Part shown: positions 7,496-17,000 of the stretch, piece after piece
Layout: the number at the start of each line of letters is the position of its first letter
How positions within the stretch are numbered: position 1 is the stretch's first letter
From: a virus
DNA length: 57,798 bases
Strand: one strand, 5' to 3'
Virus record (IMG/VR): IMGVR_UViG_3300032893_000052
Coordinates: 1 to 57,798 of that record
Position numbers and translations under genes: made by a program
The notes under the pieces: model-generated
Databases searched by the model: none
What the model was told of the DNA's origin: nothing
The model's input: only the letters and a program-made list of their open reading frames with translations

Positions 7496-10400
7496 TCACA
7501 TCTGAAAGAACTGAGTGCCATCGTAGTAAAGCAACAATGGAGTGTTCGCCACCGAAGTCGTTAAATCACCGCCTGACTTCATGAAGATTTTGGCGCCAGC
7601 TCCTGTACCGTTGTTCTTCACCGTCAATCCAGACGAAACTAGAATCAGCGGAATCAGCCCAGGCTGCCAATTCGTTGCGATGATCGTATTTATTGTCGTG
7701 GTGCCAGTTATTTTGAAGGATGTGCCGTCTGTGCCGAGGGTCATGTCCCCAGCCGACGCAACATCTGCTCCTCTGGCAGCACCGAAGCGACCTTCGACGA
7801 ATAGTTTCACATTGGGGTCTGAAACGGTACCCCCAACCCGCATATTTCCATTGGTATCGTGGATGTAAGCACGCTGCGTATATGCACCGCCATCCCATGT
7901 AGATAATGTGAGGGGAACTGAGTTGTCAGACGTGAGATCGAACGCGCTAGGAAGTGCCCGCATGACACCGATGCGATTTGCCGTGCCCTCTTTACGTACC
8001 CACAACTCATTAGCTACTACACGCTGCGATGATGAGCCGTCACCACCAAAATCGAAGGTATTACCAGCCCCCTTCAGCACGTTACCATGATTGTCACGCA
8101 CAACGTAGGTTGCGAGAGCTGTATATGCTAGAAAGGTGCCGCCCGCGATGCGAATATCACCAGCACTCCCTGTCACCGTCACAGCACCAGAACCACCCTG
8201 ACCGATGGCAACATCCATTCCATATGCATCACGTACGTCAATCCCAAAGCATCCTGCGTTGAGTGACCCTATGCAGTCATCAATAGCAACTGGACAACCG
8301 TACACACCTGGATTGATTACTCCTGATTGACCGGTAAATGGTGTGCCGAGTGATATGGCAGCAGTACCTGTCAACAGGGTTGAGTATGCGGAAAAATCGA
8401 TGCCATTGATGGCTGTGGGTCCGAACACAATCAACCCACCGTGATTGCCGCTGTTCGGAACAAAGCGTGTTCTTCTCTGACTGGTTGATGCCTTGCCAAC
8501 TCCGTTGTTGTTCTGGAACCTGCAGTACAGTATTACTTGACCCTTGACGTATGATCCACCGGAGAACATAACTATAGGAGCGCCATCCCACTGTAATCCG
8601 CTCGCATCATCACATGTGTAGGCTATTGAATCTGCTTTGATCAAGTCAGCTTGTAGACGGGAAGCACCTGCCATCAAAGCGCCAACACCTACAGACCTTG
8701 CCGTTCCTGACTCATCGGGATAGCTCGGCTGAAGCGTAATGCGATGAGTGCCAGTGTATGACGAAGACACAATGTTGCTGGTCGCGCCTGTCTGGTGCAC
8801 GAAACTGTAAGTAGCGTTTCCGCCTGCTATGCCCAATGCTACTCGGTTAGCAGTAGTAGTATTGAAAGCAATTCCAGCTAATACAGGAGTCGAGAAATCC
8901 GATGTGCCAAGCGGACCGCCGCGGCCTGCATTTTCTTCTTTGAAGCCAGCAAACACAACACCTGGTTTCTCTATGTACACCGAATCTCCCGCAGCGGGCG
9001 CGGTTCCAAGGTCTGTGCCTATTGTTACGACAGTACCTGTGTTCGCGTTGATGAAACCACACACATTCGCAAGTGCGCCAGTTACGTCACCCTTGAACCG
9101 CACACGACAACCAACCACAGCATCGGTAGAACCAAGAGACCCGGAGCTGACGGTAAAACTACTGACTGTAGCACCGCCCGAGATCGGAAATGATCCGTCT
9201 CCGTTGGGACCCACTACTGCTTGAATTGCTCCAAGCGTAATATGGTCCGCAGCACTGTTTGTGAGATCGGTGCTGCCTCTGCGTAGCAGGTAACCATAAC
9301 CAGAGATTCCAGTGAAATCTAGGTCGTCGTCGGTGGTTGTGTCCTGTTTCTTGTATGTAGCTCCAGCACTACGAGGTTTGATCAAGATCACGCACTGACG
9401 CCCATTGCCGTATTTTGGCAATATCTGGAATAGGCGCTCTGCTGTCTTGATTGCAAGACCAGTTGGAGTGAGCGTGGCGCCAGCAGCAGCATCCACATAT
9501 CCGATGTGGGTATCATCACCTCCGTCGTAATCGAGGAGGTAGTAACGAACCAGGGTAGGATTCCACAAGGCGGTACCAGTATTTAACCCTCCCACGCCAA
9601 GATAGATATTGCCCGTCCGGTCAACGTAGCCTGCTTTGGCCAGGTAGGTATGGGCGAAAATGCTGCCAGCTGTCCGGACATCGCCGACGCTGCCAGTGAC
9701 GGTATTTACCGCACTGGTGCCTAGGCTAATCACCTTGCCGTATTGCCCAGATACGTCGATTCCAACATCAGTATTACCAGACGATCCAGTCACTCCATCT
9801 ATCGTGACCAGACCGCCATCGGTAAGAGTGAGCGCCGGTGTTGCACCTGCATTGGTAATATCGAATTTCTGAACAGTGGCAGGACCGGAGATGACCAAAC
9901 CGCCACTTACACAACGAGTAGACTGTGCAAAAGCACTGTTTGTACTCCAGATAACAACCCCACCTGTAGAAACCAGGGTAGGTGCTTTAGCGAAGTATGA
10001 GTTAGTAGCTACCTGTCCTGTCGATACAGAAATCGTAATAGGAGCAGAGCTGTTGATCGCAGCTATTGAGCTGATAGAGCCTGGCCCATTGAAATTGATG
10101 ATGATTCCACCAGCAATACGAAGGGTAGGCCCGACTCGCGTGAGATCCGTTCCAGTCTCATCCGTGTAATTACGGCCCATAACGAGGCTGCCTGCCTCGC
10201 TCGCCCCACCATTGGTGCCGGATGATCCAGCTACAAACGTGGCATTGGTAGTAGAGCCGATTCCCTCACAGAAGTGGATTCTAGCTTGACCAAGAGCGCG
10301 TAATGCACCAACAGATGTGGATGTGAATCCGATACCAGCTATAGTCATTAGCTGGTTTGCTGGAAGTGTCACTGTTGAGACAAGAACACCTGGACGGTCA

Positions 10401-12823
10401 ACGTAGATCGTGTCGCCGTGGTTAGGAGTTCCGCTCATGTTCGGACTCACCGTGAGCGAAGTAGAAGTGTTGGCAACGATGTGGTCGCCTTCAGTGGTTC
10501 CTAGACGCAGGCGGAAACCTACTGCTGTGTCTGTCGAACCAAACGAGCCGGAAGCGATTGTCACACCGGATGTGGTAGCCGTATCGACGGCAAAACTGCT
10601 TCCAGCGCCAGGGCCAGCAATCGCAATTCGTGCTCCTAAGACAATCTTATCTGTAGCACTGTTGGTAAGGTCGGAACCACGTACAAAGGGGAATCCAGAG
10701 GCGTATCCTGTTACCCCAGTGAAATCAAGATCATCATCTGTAATGGTGTCCTGTTTCTTGTATGTAGCGCCTCCTGATCGCGGCTTGATTAGAATCACAC
10801 ATTTACGTCCGTTGCCATGTCGAGGCAAGATCTGGAACAAGCGCTCAAGAGTCTTGAGTGATCCGGTAGTCGTTACCGTGGCTCCTGCAGTCGCATCAAC
10901 GTACCCAATGTTCCCATCCCCACCGCCATCGTAGTCTACAAAGTAGTACCGAACTAGGCTTGGATCCCAATCAGCGGCAGATGCAAATGACTTTCCAGTT
11001 CCTACAAACTGATTGCCCTGTGCATCGGCGCGTGTGTATTTCGTGAAGTAGCTGTGCGACAGAACTACGCTGTCCGCTATGATGATGTCGCCTAGTGACC
11101 CAGTGACAGTGTTGGCGACTTGTGTACCGAGACGCAGAGTGCAGTTGTAGACGGCGGTAGTGTCTATACCACAACGAGTGTTGCCGCTTGATCCGACAAC
11201 ATCGTCGATAGCCACACGCATAAACTGGTTGTTACCTATGTACGAACTAGCCCCCAGCGCAATTGCGGCGGAGGACCCGGCGCCGGTGATGTTTACGCCG
11301 TAGATGGACACCTCATTCATGTTGACTGCCAGGTTTCCGATCAACCTGGTACGGCGCTCCACTGACCCGGCCCCGAGGAAATCCAAATAGCCAAAGGTGG
11401 AAGCACCCCCCTCGACCTTGGCCGCGCCGCCCACGAGGCGGACTCCACCAGCGAAATAAGACCCTTTGCCACCGACTCCGATACTCGCTGCCTGAGTAAT
11501 CAGACTGACGTCACCTCCTGGCGCCCATAAGAATGCGGAGGAGTAGGCTACAAACGCTCCAAGCGTCTTGATTCCGACGCGTCCTGCTGATCGAAGTCCA
11601 GCACCAGTTACTACCACCGCTCCAGTCTCATCTTGATAGAAATCTTGAATCCAAACAGTTCCTAGAGCACCACCGTTGCCAACAACAGACGTTGCGGAGC
11701 CGTTGATAACTTCGACGAACGAATACGTGGCTTGGGCGCTCGCTCCTATGGTAAACGTCATTGACGAACTTGTGCCGGCAAACCCCACTGTGCTGAGTGT
11801 CCGCAAAAGGTCGTTAGCGTTGGTTGGTGCGTATGCAGTGAATTGAGCCAAAGGCCATGCGGTGGCGCTGTCTGCCTCCTTGAAGGAGGCGATTCTCACT
11901 CCCGGGCGTTCTATCCAGAACGTGTCACCATTGACGGGCGAGGTTCCTAGGTTACCGCCTATGGTTATTGTTCCTACCCCCGACGTCTGTGCGTTGATGA
12001 ATCCGCATACATTACGTAGCGCTGTAGTCGTGGTGGTGGGTGTGAAGCGAATGCGGTAGCCCACCAAACTATCCGTAGTTGGGAGGGTACCAGCATTTAT
12101 CGTAATACTCGAGGTGCTGCCTGACCCCACCGTCCAAGATGAATCACCGTTTGGACCCGTTGAGGCTATGATCGCGCCTAGAGAGATACGATCTGAAGCT
12201 GAGTTTGTAAGGTCTGTGCTTCCGCGGCGCAGTATGACTGCGTAACCATTAACTCCTGTGAAATTGAACCCATCATCAGTTACGCCATCTTGCTTCTTAT
12301 AAGTCGCTCCACCAGATCGTGGTTTGACCAAGACCGCAACCATACGTCCAGACCCGACTTTAGGAAAGATTTGGTGGAAGCGCTCAATGGTCTTGAGCGC
12401 CTTGCCAGTGGGTGTAATCGTTGATCCAGGAGCAGCATCAACATAACCAACGTTTCCGTCGTTGCCGCCGTCATAGTCAATCAGATAGTAGCGGCACACG
12501 CTGAGGGACCACGTAGCGTTATCGCCAGTGCTTGGCGGCGTGATAGGCGCGTATGCGCCTCCGTTCACGGAGGCTTCTAGGAAGTTGCCACTGTTGAAAC
12601 GAAGTCGCGCAGTGCCTGCTGTTGATAGACCTACAGAATCACCGACCGCGAATCCAAAATACTGGGCGTTGAGCAAGCCACCGCGCACATCCAACAGCGC
12701 TTGCATTGCCGTATTCCAGTCACCCGCAGCCAGATACTGGCCTGGGTCGCCTCCGGGCGGGACAGTGAAGAGATTGGTCTTCGGAAAGACCAGCGACGTG
12801 TTGTCGTACACGAAGTTGGACAT
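7496..12823 (-). CDS. Giant modular tail fibre/spike protein (three repeated receptor modules)
   Basis: 1775 residues. The N-terminal ~60 residues (MSNFVYDNTSLVFPKTNLF) are nearly the same as in the 1425-residue spike encoded at 14038-18315, which marks a common anchor to the baseplate. Three homologous modules follow at about residues 108, 623 and 1091. Each opens with RYY(L/F)xDYDGG...GYVDA, continues with ILIKPRSxGATYKKQD and DLTNSA, and then has a long Gly/Ser/Thr-rich region with the strand rhythm of a parallel beta-helix. From ~1593 on, a different C-terminal domain (ANELWVRKEGTANRIGV, then GDMTLGTDG) ends in LLLYYDGTQFFQM, resembling trimerised fibre tips. The role is host surface recognition, possibly glycan degradation, though no catalytic motif was identified. 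The start is preceded by GAGAGGT. Confidence 0.88.
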   Translation of the reverse strand: MSNFVYDNTSLVFPKTNLFTVPPGGDPGQYLAAGDWNTAMQALLDVRGGLLNAQYFGFAVGDSVGLSTAGTARLRFNSGNFLEASVNGGAYAPITPPSTGDNATWSLSVCRYYLIDYDGGNDGNVGYVDAAPGSTITPTGKALKTIERFHQIFPKVGSGRMVAVLVKPRSGGATYKKQDGVTDDGFNFTGVNGYAVILRRGSTDLTNSASDRISLGAIIASTGPNGDSSWTVGSGSTSSITINAGTLPTTDSLVGYRIRFTPTTTTTALRNVCGFINAQTSGVGTITIGGNLGTSPVNGDTFWIERPGVRIASFKEADSATAWPLAQFTAYAPTNANDLLRTLSTVGFAGTSSSMTFTIGASAQATYSFVEVINGSATSVVGNGGALGTVWIQDFYQDETGAVVVTGAGLRSAGRVGIKTLGAFVAYSSAFLWAPGGDVSLITQAASIGVGGKGSYFAGGVRLVGGAAKVEGGASTFGYLDFLGAGSVERRTRLIGNLAVNMNEVSIYGVNITGAGSSAAIALGASSYIGNNQFMRVAIDDVVGSSGNTRCGIDTTAVYNCTLRLGTQVANTVTGSLGDIIIADSVVLSHSYFTKYTRADAQGNQFVGTGKSFASAADWDPSLVRYYFVDYDGGGDGNIGYVDATAGATVTTTGSLKTLERLFQILPRHGNGRKCVILIKPRSGGATYKKQDTITDDDLDFTGVTGYASGFPFVRGSDLTNSATDKIVLGARIAIAGPGAGSSFAVDTATTSGVTIASGSFGSTDTAVGFRLRLGTTEGDHIVANTSTSLTVSPNMSGTPNHGDTIYVDRPGVLVSTVTLPANQLMTIAGIGFTSTSVGALRALGQARIHFCEGIGSTTNATFVAGSSGTNGGASEAGSLVMGRNYTDETGTDLTRVGPTLRIAGGIIINFNGPGSISSIAAINSSAPITISVSTGQVATNSYFAKAPTLVSTGGVVIWSTNSAFAQSTRCVSGGLVISGPATVQKFDITNAGATPALTLTDGGLVTIDGVTGSSGNTDVGIDVSGQYGKVISLGTSAVNTVTGSVGDVRTAGSIFAHTYLAKAGYVDRTGNIYLGVGGLNTGTALWNPTLVRYYLLDYDGGDDTHIGYVDAAAGATLTPTGLAIKTAERLFQILPKYGNGRQCVILIKPRSAGATYKKQDTTTDDDLDFTGISGYGYLLRRGSTDLTNSAADHITLGAIQAVVGPNGDGSFPISGGATVSSFTVSSGSLGSTDAVVGCRVRFKGDVTGALANVCGFINANTGTVVTIGTDLGTAPAAGDSVYIEKPGVVFAGFKEENAGRGGPLGTSDFSTPVLAGIAFNTTTANRVALGIAGGNATYSFVHQTGATSNIVSSSYTGTHRITLQPSYPDESGTARSVGVGALMAGASRLQADLIKADSIAYTCDDASGLQWDGAPIVMFSGGSYVKGQVILYCRFQNNNGVGKASTSQRRTRFVPNSGNHGGLIVFGPTAINGIDFSAYSTLLTGTAAISLGTPFTGQSGVINPGVYGCPVAIDDCIGSLNAGCFGIDVRDAYGMDVAIGQGGSGAVTVTGSAGDIRIAGGTFLAYTALATYVVRDNHGNVLKGAGNTFDFGGDGSSSQRVVANELWVRKEGTANRIGVMRALPSAFDLTSDNSVPLTLSTWDGGAYTQRAYIHDTNGNMRVGGTVSDPNVKLFVEGRFGAARGADVASAGDMTLGTDGTSFKITGTTTINTIIATNWQPGLIPLILVSSGLTVKNNGTGAGAKIFMKSGGDLTTSVANTPLLLYYDGTQFFQM

Positions 12824-12894
12824 GTCACATACCTCTCAGACTGAGAACCTACCGAAGGTGCACCAAAAGCAACAAGTACTGCTTATGCGTTCAA

Positions 12895-13335
12895 TTACTG
12901 CAATGAAGCAGGAGGAGGAGGAGGAGGCGTAGCCTCTTGCGGATCAGGGACTAGTGTGGCGTTGAAAATGGCGTCCAACATAGGAATAAGCTGCACACTC
13001 ACTTGCGGATGAAAACCGAATCCGACCACAACAACAGGTCCATTCGGCGTGACTATGATCTGCTTTGGAAACATAGCCGCTTCCGACAGCATTCTCCACG
13101 CATCTTCAGGCAGTACCAGCTCTTCACCGTCAAACAATGCATTCACAGCTGTAGAAATGACTGACGCGGCCTTGAGATTGGTGTACGTCTCTACCCATTT
13201 CGGGTTAGTCAACAAGTTGTTGATGAAACTACGAAAAGAAACCACCTCTTCCGGTGTTCCATCGTCTTTTCGCAGAACTTTCATTGTATGTGGGTTATGT
13301 AGCGTGATCGGAAACGGTACCTTGATGTGGCGCAT
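12895..13335 (-). CDS. Hypothetical protein in the tail-fibre cluster
   Basis: 146 residues, not recognised. The body is mixed alpha/beta (SFINNLLTNPKWVETYTNLK) and the tail is Pro-rich (ATPPPPPPASLQ). The start follows AGGAGAG and overlaps the end of the upstream glycosyltransferase-like gene by 41 nt. It lies between two spike genes, so a fibre chaperone or minor fibre protein is possible. A 71-nt gap with a short CTCAG/CTGAG inverted repeat separates it from the next spike gene. Confidence 0.65.
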   Translation of the reverse strand: MRHIKVPFPITLHNPHTMKVLRKDDGTPEEVVSFRSFINNLLTNPKWVETYTNLKAASVISTAVNALFDGEELVLPEDAWRMLSEAAMFPKQIIVTPNGPVVVVGFGFHPQVSVQLIPMLDAIFNATLVPDPQEATPPPPPPASLQ

Positions 13336-14041
13336 ACACTCTCTCCTCTGTTGCTAACGGGTCGAAGTCATCACCATAGTAATTAGTAGGAAGTCTAGCT
13401 ACTGATCCACGTAATGAAAGCTCTGGGTGAGCGGCGGATACCTCACCGATGTGTCTGACGAGAGCAGGAACACAGATCCCGTACTGAGGCCATGGAGAGG
13501 CCTCCAAAAGCTTTCCAAGCGCAGCATCGGCATGGTGGACAGGAGCGTAATCATACACAGGATCACGCTGCACGAGCCAGTCAATCGTCCTGCGTGGAAA
13601 CATCATGCACTGATTGCCAATATATTTGTGACGCAACAGTCCATCGAACCTACGGACATGCAAACCTCTTGAGGCACCACTTCGCAGTTCAACCATGTCG
13701 TGAAAGTCTACAAACGCACAATCTTCTGGGACGCGTGTTTGTAGTATGTGGCGTACAGCATTACGACAGGGAGTAATGTCGTCTTCACAGTACAGCAACA
13801 TGTCTACGTCACGTTGTTTTGCGTAACGAAACGCACGCCACATGACTGCGCGCACGCTACACACAAGCACATGCGATACGGTAGTCCAACCACGGGGCTT
13901 ATCGTCTAGCACACCGTCAACTATCACCGCCTTGTACGTACAGTGATCTGCTCCCTCACGTAACAACGCCTCAGCGGTCTCACGCAGGTATGAGACACCT
14001 CCCGGACGTGCACACGTAGTAATTGTGACTGCCGTTATCAT
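13295..14041 (-). CDS. Glycosyltransferase-like protein (GT-A fold)
   Basis: 248 residues. The start ITAVTITTCARPGGVSYLRE and the CEDDI motif near residue 85 (LLYCEDDITPCRNAV) fit a GT-A glycosyltransferase with an acidic metal-binding DxD-like triplet. A later IGNQCMMFPRRTIDWL segment and a conserved-looking His/Asp-containing stretch (APVHHADAALGKLLE) would form the acceptor side. The donor and acceptor are unknown. It sits between two spike genes (ATGA overlap with the upstream one), so candidate substrates are the spike proteins or a host surface glycan. DNA modification cannot be excluded. Confidence 0.7.
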   Translation of the reverse strand: MITAVTITTCARPGGVSYLRETAEALLREGADHCTYKAVIVDGVLDDKPRGWTTVSHVLVCSVRAVMWRAFRYAKQRDVDMLLYCEDDITPCRNAVRHILQTRVPEDCAFVDFHDMVELRSGASRGLHVRRFDGLLRHKYIGNQCMMFPRRTIDWLVQRDPVYDYAPVHHADAALGKLLEASPWPQYGICVPALVRHIGEVSAAHPELSLRGSVARLPTNYYGDDFDPLATEERVYAPHQGTVSDHAT

Positions 14042-17000
14042 GTGAATAACGATGGTCCCATCTGACCAGCCAAAGTTAGTCTTGGAACGTTCATGTTGTA
14101 CGCAACAGCATTAGCATGGGCTAGTTCAGATCCGCCTGAATCAAAGCTAGCAGCTGCTCTGATCTTGGCCCCGGCGTTAGAGGCAATAGGTATGATTCCT
14201 GCTGCCACTGAAATTATGTTTCCTGTTCCAGACAAACGTATGATTGTACCTTGGGCAGGACCGGCGTTACTATATCCAACCGTCAGTCCATTCTCGGGCT
14301 GCAACTCTAGGTGACAAACCTCATTCACATTTCCCATAGTTTGGTCAAACTGAGGAATGGCGAGTACGGCTGAAGACGGCGCAGGAGGGTTTTGTAGAGT
14401 CAAATCTAGCGTGTTTCCATCGCTAAAGGTGAGACCATTTGTGCCGTTCAATGGTTCACCGCAGCCGTAAACCCAATCACCTTGGTACGCGACATGTACC
14501 TTACGAGTCGTACCGCTATCGTTACGTGTGTAACCTATACCGATGTATGTACAGCCCATCCGGTTGATTGCTCCTCGTGCACCGAATGATGCAATGTTTA
14601 GAGCGGCACTCGCACAGCCCAAATTCATATCAGGTGTAGTGGTACTGAATACAACAGCAATGGCTGCAGGGTCAGTCACATATGAACCTGAGATATTGCC
14701 GTCACCTGACAATGGATTGTGCCTACCACCACACGCATAGATATAGAATGGCTTCAACAAAATTCCAGAGGTGTTGGTGGGCGGATGGATAGAATCATCT
14801 TCAGCACGCAGGATTCCGTTACCTTGCAATACTTCTCCATCAATTATGACAGAGTTAATCTCGCTTCGTGGACTCCAGGTTGCACTCTGTGTGAGCGTAG
14901 CAGCCGACCAGTTTGGATTACATCCCTGCAAAACTCCCCACATCTGGGACAACGGAAACGACACTCGCCGATTCAATCGACGGTAGAAAAACATACCATC
15001 TACAGTTGATGTCGATGGCGGCACATAGATCTCAAACAAAGCTGTCTTACCTGCGGGAACAGCAGGTGGTTGTGGTGTTGCTCCGGCTGTGCCTGTCAAG
15101 TAGTCAATCGTGGCTGGTTCAGTAGCGTTGTTCGCTAAGATCAGATCAATTCTGGGATTGCCACTTGTCGCCGTCAGTGTTTTGGGTGTGCTAGGCCAGG
15201 AAAATGCCTTGAAGTCAGAAGCGCCGATTGCAGCGTAGCCAGCTCCTGGACCGACTGTGATGTTAAGCGTACCCAACGACAGCGTAAGCTTGCCGGCCTT
15301 AGTCAATCCTGCAATGGGGCGAGGGTCCGCGTTCCAGTCACGGTCATATGTCGTTGTCCCATCTGTAAACAACGATGCATACGACTCGTTACGCGCGAAC
15401 GAATCTAGGTCTACAGCAGTACCAGAAGCCACTGCCGTGGCGCCAAGCGTAAGATGTACAAGCGCCGTATTGCCATCTGCTGGGTGGATAGCGACTATAG
15501 GCCCGAGTGGTACAACCTGAAGTGCTACGTTAGGCGCATCAGCTTGAGCTAAACCAGCAGTGTCCTGTGACAGGTAAGCAATGACAGGAGGTTCAGTCAC
15601 TGTCGGAGCGGGGTGTGCTCCTGAGCGATCGAATTTCACCCAGACAGGAGTTCCAACACAGCTGACAATAGCGGCAGCTTGTGTTGGTGTAGACGTGACT
15701 GTCACGCCAACAATCCCCGTCGCGTGTCCTGCCGTATCCGCTTGCGCAAGAACTACACGACGCTTACGACTATCAGCACGTTGTGTACCACGAACAATGC
15801 GATACGCAGACAACGCAGCAGGAGATGATGGATCATTAGCGTACATCTGTGTGTTGTTCAGAGCCGCACTGCCTCCAGTTACAGTCCCCGCAGCGAGCGA
15901 CACTGCTGCACCGTATGTAGTGACAGCGTTACCGTAAGCATCCTCTACACGTCCTACTGCCGCGAGATTGAACTCTGAGTACGGAAACCCGGAAGCATTG
16001 AAACCCAGGTCATTACCAAACTCAATGTCTCCAACCGCACCGCGCACTGAACAGACACTGTAATCACCTGCAGAGGATAGTGATGACTGCAGGTGCAGTC
16101 TATTGTTGCGTGATGGAGTCTGGAAACTAGAGGTTCCTAGGTCAACGCCAGTAACAAAGCCAATACCATACTGGTTTCCGTTGCTACCTGTCACTTGCAT
16201 TGCAGTGACGGAGCACCCATTTCCAGTGATAGCTACGGCAGGTGTCTGTGTGTTTAAAGACCCGTGTATGACATCAAGACCGTTGAGGATCACTGAACTA
16301 TATGCGATGGTCAGACCAGACGTAGCTATAGCTGTTCCAGAAGACTGTGACGGAAGACCTGTGATGCGGTTTGAATGAAAAGTGTTTCCAGGAGCATTGT
16401 TCGCTGATCCGATCAAAAATGCTCCATTAGACGTATACTGAATGTCTCCAGACGCACCAGTACCTCCACAGCCGATCAAGCGCAAGCCAGCATTGAAGAC
16501 ACAACCTGAGATTATGTCACCATAGCAGTGTGTAATGTCACACGAAGTGCCTGTGGTAGGGAGATGTGAAACAACGTTGAGCGACAGTCTTGATGTGTGC
16601 GCAAAAGTTAGGAAACCCAAAAAGCGGCAACCACCTACTGAAACCGACGTTCCTGTAGGAGCCGAGGAATCTGCGTAGCTACTGGCTAGCGTCAAAGAAC
16701 TACACGATGTTGACAAAAACGAATTACCAGCCTGAACGAATGCCAATACTGCAGAATCGATTCCTTCTACGTTGAGAGTAGTGCAGGTGAAGCCAGTCAG
16801 TCTAATACTGCCGCGCAACGCAGACGTGTGTGTCGAGCCATCTGCAAACCCGACGAAGTTAGAAGCAGCTGGACCGCTGAGTCCGATACGTGCAAGGGAT
16901 ACACCCGGACTCTCTATATAGAACACATCTGAACTTGACAAACCAGTCAGTTCAGTAGATGGAATTATGGTATCGACACCTAACGCAATGATATTGCTGA

